The position numbers and the translations under genes are program-made. Below the pieces are notes generated by a model. The model was not told where the DNA came from, ran no database searches, and saw only the letters and a program-made list of their open reading frames with translations. Shown piece after piece: positions 35,112 to 40,307 of a DNA stretch of 40,307 nt (position 1 is the stretch's first letter; each line of letters begins with the position of its first letter). This DNA is from an uncultured Clostridia bacterium (GTDB taxonomy: Bacteria > Bacillota > Clostridia > Christensenellales > CAG-917), in contig CAMWIB010000001.1 of the NCBI GenBank assembly GCA_947174215.1, forward strand, positions 1 to 40,307. The letters are read 5' to 3'.

Positions 35112-38100
35112 AGACTCGCACCTTGAATAAAACCTTAATCTCTATTATCCTTTTGACGGCTATTATATTGCTCGTCGCGCTTGTTGCTTCGCCGCATATC
35201 ATTATAGACAGCCCGTCCTGCGGTGTTGCGAGCGCCGCAACCTTCGGCACGGTAAGTATCTCGCAAAACGGCAATAACTACGTCTGTTCAAGCGATGACG
35301 AAACCTTATATAGCGACACGTCCTTGCAAAACGTGATAGATTATGCCGAAGCCGCGTTTTCACAAACGACTTTTATTTTCAACAGCCTCGGCGCGAGCGA
35401 GCCTATAATTTTCAAAAAGAATTCATTGTTGCAAGGGACTCTATATTTTGCTCTCTATTCGGACGACTACGCTTTAACGGTAGCCTCAAACGCAACGCTG
35501 ATAATACAGGGACTCGTGCTAAGCTCCACTCGCGGCGCAATAAGAGTCAACTATAACGGCAATTTGGAAATTCGCAGTGCGGATATAATCACAGACTTAT
35601 GTGACGAAACCTGCTCCACCGTTGACGTGCGCGGCAACGCGCTTATCAGCGGCGGCACAATCTCGTATCGCGCCACCAACAGCGATTTCGGCTACGGCGT
35701 GAGCGTCAACGACGGCGGCAATCTCTCTATTACACCCGACACGGAAACGCCCGTCAAAATCGAAGGTCACAGCGCGCTATGTATGAGCGCGGGAGTAGCG
35801 GAAATCAACGGCGGCGAGTTTAAGGCGAACGGCACGGGAGATTCCTCTGCGGGATATTCCATCGACGCGCAAAACGGCAACCTCACTATAAACGGCGGCA
35901 CGTTTTTATCTCCTATATATAGTAGAGCCGTACCAAGTGCAAAAATAAATATAAACGGCGGTAGCGGCAGTATTCGCGTTACTCCCCGCCAAAACAAAAA
36001 GCTGAATATCGGTTCTCTTGAAATCTTTGCAGGACTTTATTGCGAGCTGAATATAGACTTTACGCAAAGCTCGGTTTCTGTCTACGGCAAAAAATCAACG
36101 AACGGTTTCAGGGCGGTTGGCTTCACCGTCGGCGGAACAACCTTCAATACGCCCACTCTGACTGCCCAGACAGACCAAGAAACGGCGATAGTTCCCATAG
36201 AGGATAATCATTACAACGTATACCTTTCTTGCGACGGAGAGGTTTACAAAACTCTTAGCTATACGTACAACACGACCGTAAAGCTTGAATCTCTCCCTTA
36301 TCCCAATAAGACGGGCTATACCGTATCAGGTTGGGAAGAAAGCGCAACGGATATCATAATACGCGACAACGTTACGCTTAGCGCGATTACCGTGCTTTGC
36401 GCCCCTGCGGTTGACGTTTCCGACAAAGTGCTTACTTATAATGGCGAGGAGCAGACCATAACGCCAATACTGTCGCACGACCTACCCGTTTCCTACACTT
36501 TTAGTTGGGAAAAGTATATCGACGGAAATTGGGTGCAATACTCCGATGAAAAGGACCTTACGGTGACGGCTGTTGTCGACAGCGGTAGATATCGCTTCAC
36601 GGCGGTTGCCACATATGACGGTAAGAAGTCAACCGCGCAGACGGAGATAGTTGTCACTATAAATAAGGGAACTTATACGAATATAACTCACCCCGCATTA
36701 AGCGGCGTGTACGACCCCGATATAAGGCTTAGCGGCTACACCCTGCAACCGCATTTTTCTTGGGCGGTTATCACGACGATACCCACGGTCCCGCAAAAGC
36801 AGTATCCCGCCGTTTATAATGCCGACCCGCAAAACTACAACGACTGCGAGTTGCTTATAACGGTAGACCTTGAAAAAGCGGCGGCGGTTTCCGCTCCCCC
36901 ACACGATAGTCTGAGCGGCGTTTACGAAAAGAAGATGCTTAAAGACTATCCCTTAAACGACGGCTTCCGCTGGCAATCGCCAGAAACTATCCCTGTCGTA
37001 AAGATTACGTCCTACGCCGCGCTCTACAATCCCGACGTTGACAACTACGAGGACGCAGTACGCCATATTATTCTCCGCTTAAAAAAGGGAGATTACGACA
37101 AAAGCGTTATCCTCGACGATATGAGCATAACTTATCGCCCGAATTATTATCTCTCTGACTTTGGCAACGACTTTGCCGCCACTCACGAATATTACACGCT
37201 GAAACTCACGGAGGATAAAAAGCTAAACGCGGGCAGAACCGACCTCGATTGTATCTATAACGACGATTCCGACAATTATAACGATTATCCGTTCAAATTT
37301 GCCCTTATTGTAAAAAAAGCAGATATATCCGCCGCCGACGTACCCAAGATTCCGTCGTTTACAGGCATATACAGCGGCTTGCCGCTCTCCTCGTATATTC
37401 TTTCCGGAAATCTGTTCTGGCGCAATCCCGACGATATACCGACGGTCGATATTAAGGTATACGACGCGTTCTACAATCCAGACAGAGAAAACTACAACGA
37501 CTACCCGATAACCGTATCCTTGATTCTTCAAAAGGGTTCTTACGGCGATGATGAAATTAAAATCCCCACTTTGGAAGCGATTACCTATCAACACGACAGA
37601 AAGCTTATAGATATCCCGTTGCCGACAGGCTGGCGTTGGATGAATCCAAACGTCGTGCCGACCGTCGCTGTAAACAGTTACCCCGCAGAATATTGTAGCG
37701 ATACTATAAATTATCTGCCGTTTGTCGCAAATATAGCTTTAACAGTTAACAAAGCTAATATTAAACCCGCGCTTCTGCAAGATAAGACGGTTACGTACGA
37801 CGGAAAAGTGCATTCTCTTGAATTTGAATCACTGCCCTATCCTCTCGAGCTTATAGGCTTTGACAACAACGGCAAGGTGGACTCGGGTAAATACGAGATT
37901 ACGGCAAGGCTTTTGCAAAAGGACACGGACAACTACAACCTGCACCCAACCACGGTCAGAGGCACTCTATTGATATTAAAAGCGCCGTCAATAATAACCG
38001 CGCCATCGCGCTACTACGTACTTCAAGGAAACACCGTTACGATAACCGGTACGGTTGAAAACAGCGAGCAGAATCTCGTAATACCGCCGTTTAATGAAAC

Positions 38101-38845
38101 CGCCGTCGGCGTGCATCATATCACGCTTACGACTGCGGAGAGCCGCAACTACCTTGCAGGTTCGCTTACCGTCACGATATCTATAAACAAATCAGAAATG
38201 TATATAGGTAATATAAAATATCCGTCTAGCTACGATGGAAGCTATCTGTACGGCATACTTGTCAACACCGATTGCGGCGTGCCGAACGACGCGGAAATAA
38301 TTTTCCGTCCCTTCCCCTGCGAAGATTATTATTGCGGCATAGAGATTTCCGTCAAAGTTGGCGGTACCTTGTATAGCGGCAATTTCGTTGCAAAAATAAG
38401 AATGACGGACGATATGCTATCCGCAAGCAATCTTAAACTCTTTTATGAGGACGGAACGGAAAAAGCGTTCACGGTGGAAAACGGCGTATATCTCGTATTT
38501 GAAACGGACGGTAACGATATATTCTACCTGCAAGCCGAGTTTAATAAAACATTCGCTTGGTACTGGATACCGATAGGAATTGCGATAGGACTTATTGTAA
38601 TAGGCGCGGTTCTTGTGGTATTATATAAAAAAGGAATAATAAAACTGCCGATAAAAGCAAGGTCGGAAAATAGCGAAGCTACTACTGAACCGAGCGAAAG
38701 CGCGGCAGAAAATAAAGAAGCAGAAGAAAACAGTAACAAGGAAAGCGCTACAAGCAATGATGACGAAGTAGCAGAAATACAAAACGAAACCGTCACGGAA
38801 GAAATAAAGGAGCAGGAAAGTGAAGAAGATATCCAAACTGAATAA
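35108..38845 (+). CDS. Membrane-anchored multidomain adhesin, partner of the giant protein
   Basis: A 1245-residue protein starting with TTG, overlapping the TGA of the giant gene as TTGA, with AAGGAGG seven bases upstream: clear translational coupling. A signal peptide (about 1-45) is followed by a probable right-handed beta-helix (about 50-360) with EINGGEF and INGGTF repeats. Then come an InlB-type unit (about 368-430), an Ig-like unit (about 433-520), five repeats of about 73 residues (about 520-880; pattern F-W, P-x-V, Y-A-x-YN-D, NYND), an MBG-type unit (about 882-955) and a last beta domain. A membrane helix at about 1150-1175 precedes a glutamate-rich cytosolic tail of about 70 residues. 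It probably anchors or displays the giant protein; the pairing is inferred from coupling and shared modules. Confidence 0.85.
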   Translation: MKTRTLNKTLISIILLTAIILLVALVASPHIIIDSPSCGVASAATFGTVSISQNGNNYVCSSDDETLYSDTSLQNVIDYAEAAFSQTTFIFNSLGASEPIIFKKNSLLQGTLYFALYSDDYALTVASNATLIIQGLVLSSTRGAIRVNYNGNLEIRSADIITDLCDETCSTVDVRGNALISGGTISYRATNSDFGYGVSVNDGGNLSITPDTETPVKIEGHSALCMSAGVAEINGGEFKANGTGDSSAGYSIDAQNGNLTINGGTFLSPIYSRAVPSAKININGGSGSIRVTPRQNKKLNIGSLEIFAGLYCELNIDFTQSSVSVYGKKSTNGFRAVGFTVGGTTFNTPTLTAQTDQETAIVPIEDNHYNVYLSCDGEVYKTLSYTYNTTVKLESLPYPNKTGYTVSGWEESATDIIIRDNVTLSAITVLCAPAVDVSDKVLTYNGEEQTITPILSHDLPVSYTFSWEKYIDGNWVQYSDEKDLTVTAVVDSGRYRFTAVATYDGKKSTAQTEIVVTINKGTYTNITHPALSGVYDPDIRLSGYTLQPHFSWAVITTIPTVPQKQYPAVYNADPQNYNDCELLITVDLEKAAAVSAPPHDSLSGVYEKKMLKDYPLNDGFRWQSPETIPVVKITSYAALYNPDVDNYEDAVRHIILRLKKGDYDKSVILDDMSITYRPNYYLSDFGNDFAATHEYYTLKLTEDKKLNAGRTDLDCIYNDDSDNYNDYPFKFALIVKKADISAADVPKIPSFTGIYSGLPLSSYILSGNLFWRNPDDIPTVDIKVYDAFYNPDRENYNDYPITVSLILQKGSYGDDEIKIPTLEAITYQHDRKLIDIPLPTGWRWMNPNVVPTVAVNSYPAEYCSDTINYLPFVANIALTVNKANIKPALLQDKTVTYDGKVHSLEFESLPYPLELIGFDNNGKVDSGKYEITARLLQKDTDNYNLHPTTVRGTLLILKAPSIITAPSRYYVLQGNTVTITGTVENSEQNLVIPPFNETAVGVHHITLTTAESRNYLAGSLTVTISINKSEMYIGNIKYPSSYDGSYLYGILVNTDCGVPNDAEIIFRPFPCEDYYCGIEISVKVGGTLYSGNFVAKIRMTDDMLSASNLKLFYEDGTEKAFTVENGVYLVFETDGNDIFYLQAEFNKTFAWYWIPIGIAIGLIVIGAVLVVLYKKGIIKLPIKARSENSEATTEPSESAAENKEAEENSNKESATSNDDEVAEIQNETVTEEIKEQESEEDIQTE

Positions 38846-39431
38846 ATCTACACTTATATTCCTCATCGTTGCCATCACAATTGTGAGTGTGCTTGCCGTG
38901 AGCGGTATATCCTATGCAATCTGGACGAAAGTATCAGAGGACAATCAGGAGCTTAATTTGCCTATTGCCGATTATAATCCATCTGAAAAATACATTATCT
39001 TCCGCGGACTTGACGAGGATAATAATTTCTCCGACGTAACGGGCAAAGAAACTGTCGCGTATGCCGCAGTAGGCTACGATAGCGCGAGCCTTGTTGCAGA
39101 GGTTATCATTCCTTCCGAATATAAGCCGTCCGATGATGCGGAAGCAAAGCCCGTAATAAAGATTTGCAACAGCAATATTGGCACAGATTCTCAACATATG
39201 TTTATCGGCAATCCTATAATTACGTCAATCGTGATTCCCGCAAGCGTGAAAGAAATTGCCGTTTCCGCGTGTGCAGAGATGTCATTGCTTGAAAGTATCG
39301 AGATTGAGGGAGAGGATGAAATAACTATCGGCGACTACGCGTTTGCAAACTGCCCTCTTCTTCAAACCTTCACCTGTAATAGAAACGTCGTTGGCGCAAG
39401 AGAGCTGTATCTTATGGGAAGCAATCTCTAA
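38820..39431 (+). CDS. SipW-dependent secreted protein with short BspA-like LRR
   Basis: A 203-residue protein starting with GTG inside the end of the preceding gene (26-base overlap), with AAGGAG seven bases upstream. The signal ends in SGISYAIWTKVSEDNQ (about 28-43), a SipW-type site. After a spacer, about 130-190 reads as a short BspA-type leucine-rich stretch: ITSIVIPASVKEI, LESIEIEGEDEI and IGDYAFANCPLLQTF. Usual BspA-type arrays are much longer, so this is a minimal or shortened one. It is the only SipW-type substrate in the plus operon and ties that operon to the peptidases on the other strand. Its function is unknown; surface binding is a guess from the repeat type. Confidence 0.75.
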   Translation: MKKISKLNKSTLIFLIVAITIVSVLAVSGISYAIWTKVSEDNQELNLPIADYNPSEKYIIFRGLDEDNNFSDVTGKETVAYAAVGYDSASLVAEVIIPSEYKPSDDAEAKPVIKICNSNIGTDSQHMFIGNPIITSIVIPASVKEIAVSACAEMSLLESIEIEGEDEITIGDYAFANCPLLQTFTCNRNVVGARELYLMGSNL

Positions 39432-39573
39432 GCGTTAAATGTGATACCCTTGCGCTGTATGCAAATTACGTATATGTAAATATATTGTCAGTATTCGGAA
39501 TGTATAGTAATCTTTGCATTAGGTGATTGTACAGCGAAAAAATATTGCGAAAAGACTTGATACACATTTTTGT

Positions 39574-39602
39574 TTGACAATATATTTGTATAATACTATA
39601 AT
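39574..39602 (+). promoter_or_regulatory. Perfect consensus promoter
   Basis: TTGACA (39574-39579) and TATAAT (39597-39602) are separated by exactly 17 bases. Transcription should begin near 39609, about 55 bases before the membrane protein start. This is the strongest promoter visible in the window and marks a unit separate from the surface locus. Confidence 0.85.
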
Positions 39603-39664
39603 ATTTAATGTAATATATACAGTAAATAAACGGAAATTATTCCGAATAAATTGTGAGGCAAATT

Positions 39665-40195
39665 ATGGCAAAGCAAGTTAAAGTAAAAACTGTTAGCAAC
39701 CTGTCAAACAATTCATTTCTCGGACTGATGTTCATCGTGCTTGGCATCTTCTTCATTATGGGCGCACAAACAATGATGAATATTCTGTTCACAATCCTCG
39801 GTGCAATTCTTATTGTACTCGGTGCGGTTGAACTGTTTGACAAAAACTGGATTGTAGGCATTATTGAGATAGTCCTTGGTGTAATAATTATTGTTTGCGG
39901 CAACGTAGTTCTGCAATACTTAATTCTTATCCTCGGTATTGCTATCCTTGCTTACGGTCTCTACCTTTTTGTTATGTCAATAATCAAAAACCGCAAAGCG
40001 GGCGCGTCAAAGATTATTCTTTCTCTGATTGCTCCTCTGCTCCTGCTCGTGATTGGAATTCTGCTTATCCTTCAATACTGCGGCGTTGCAAATCTGTTTA
40101 TCGTAATCGGTGCAATCGCTATTGCAGTCGGCGCATTCCTCGTTTTCTATGAGCTTGTAAAGAAGGCTATCAGAAACGCAAGAAAGAGCAACTAA
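39665..40195 (+). CDS. Small polytopic membrane protein, DUF308-like
   Basis: A 176-residue protein starting MAKQVKVKTVSN. I chose the ATG at 39665 because GAGG lies six bases upstream; a GTG at 39653 overlaps that site. About six hydrophobic helices rich in Leu, Ile, Val and Gly follow, arranged in pairs with short loops and ending in a basic tail. The pattern (FIVLGIFFIMG, ILGAILIVLGAVELF, IIEIVLGVIIIVCG) resembles the HdeD/DUF308 group of small membrane proteins, whose function in Bacillota is poorly known. It has its own consensus promoter and terminator, so it is probably constitutively expressed and not part of the fibre locus. Confidence 0.75.
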   Translation: MAKQVKVKTVSNLSNNSFLGLMFIVLGIFFIMGAQTMMNILFTILGAILIVLGAVELFDKNWIVGIIEIVLGVIIIVCGNVVLQYLILILGIAILAYGLYLFVMSIIKNRKAGASKIILSLIAPLLLLVIGILLILQYCGVANLFIVIGAIAIAVGAFLVFYELVKKAIRNARKSN

Positions 40196-40227
40196 TATTG
40201 TAAAAACAATATTTGCTATTAAACACG

Positions 40228-40266
40228 AACCCCACTGTATCATATAACAGTGGGGTTTGTTTTTTA
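40228..40266 (+). terminator. Intrinsic terminator of the membrane protein gene
   Basis: An 11-base-pair stem, AACCCCACTGT (40228-40238) with ACAGTGGGGTT (40247-40257), is followed by TGTTTTTT. It lies 33 bases after the stop codon. Confidence 0.9.
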
Positions 40267-40307
40267 GTTAATTTTATTCTATACTTAATATATTGTTACT
40301 TATATAG

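Overview
The window looks like a chromosomal segment of a Bacillota bacterium, most likely an uncultured gut-type member of class Clostridia. The evidence is the standard code with TGA stops, AGGAG-type ribosome binding sites with ATG, GTG and TTG starts, TTGACA/TATAAT promoters, SipW-type signal peptidases with their characteristic signal peptides, and surface proteins built from InlB-type, MBG-type and GLUG-type repeats. I cannot assign a genus from sequence alone.

Layout. A tRNA-Asn gene with its own promoter and terminator (122-290) is followed by about 380 bp of hairpin-rich non-coding DNA. From about 13.7 kb down to 764 all genes lie on the minus strand. In transcription order they are: two secreted proteins with SipW-type signals (13639-12926, 12929-12246); a cytosolic protein with a degenerate EAL domain (12202-10580); a possible 40-residue small protein (10380-10258); a probable major fibre subunit (10179-9226); a SipW-like signal peptidase (8865-8092); three more fibre-like proteins (7840-6821, 6811-6044, 5962-5177); a membrane-anchored McrB-like AAA+ ATPase (5160-3595); its DUF2357 and coiled-coil partner (3581-1482); and a second SipW-like peptidase (1516-764), followed by a terminator. 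From 13.87 kb an opposite operon runs on the plus strand: a 7081-residue secreted repeat protein (13866-35111), a translationally coupled 1245-residue membrane-anchored adhesin (35108-38845) and a small SipW-type secreted protein with a BspA-like leucine-rich stretch (38820-39431). An unrelated small membrane protein with a perfect consensus promoter and a strong terminator closes the window (39574-40266).

How the genes may work together. I read 764-39431 as one divergently transcribed cell-surface locus. Two dedicated signal peptidases would mature a set of TasA/camelysin-like fibre subunits, and the giant repeat protein with its anchored partner would form a long surface adhesin or matrix strand. 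The unusual part is that a McrB-like ATPase and a DUF2357 coiled-coil protein, families best known from nucleic-acid-targeting McrBC/CoCoNuT systems, sit inside the fibre operon. The ATPase has gained membrane segments and the partner has no recognisable nuclease domain. An inactive-looking EAL protein also lies in the same gene set. The assembly or regulatory role I suggest for these three proteins is inference; the gene order, motifs and membrane segments are read from the sequence.
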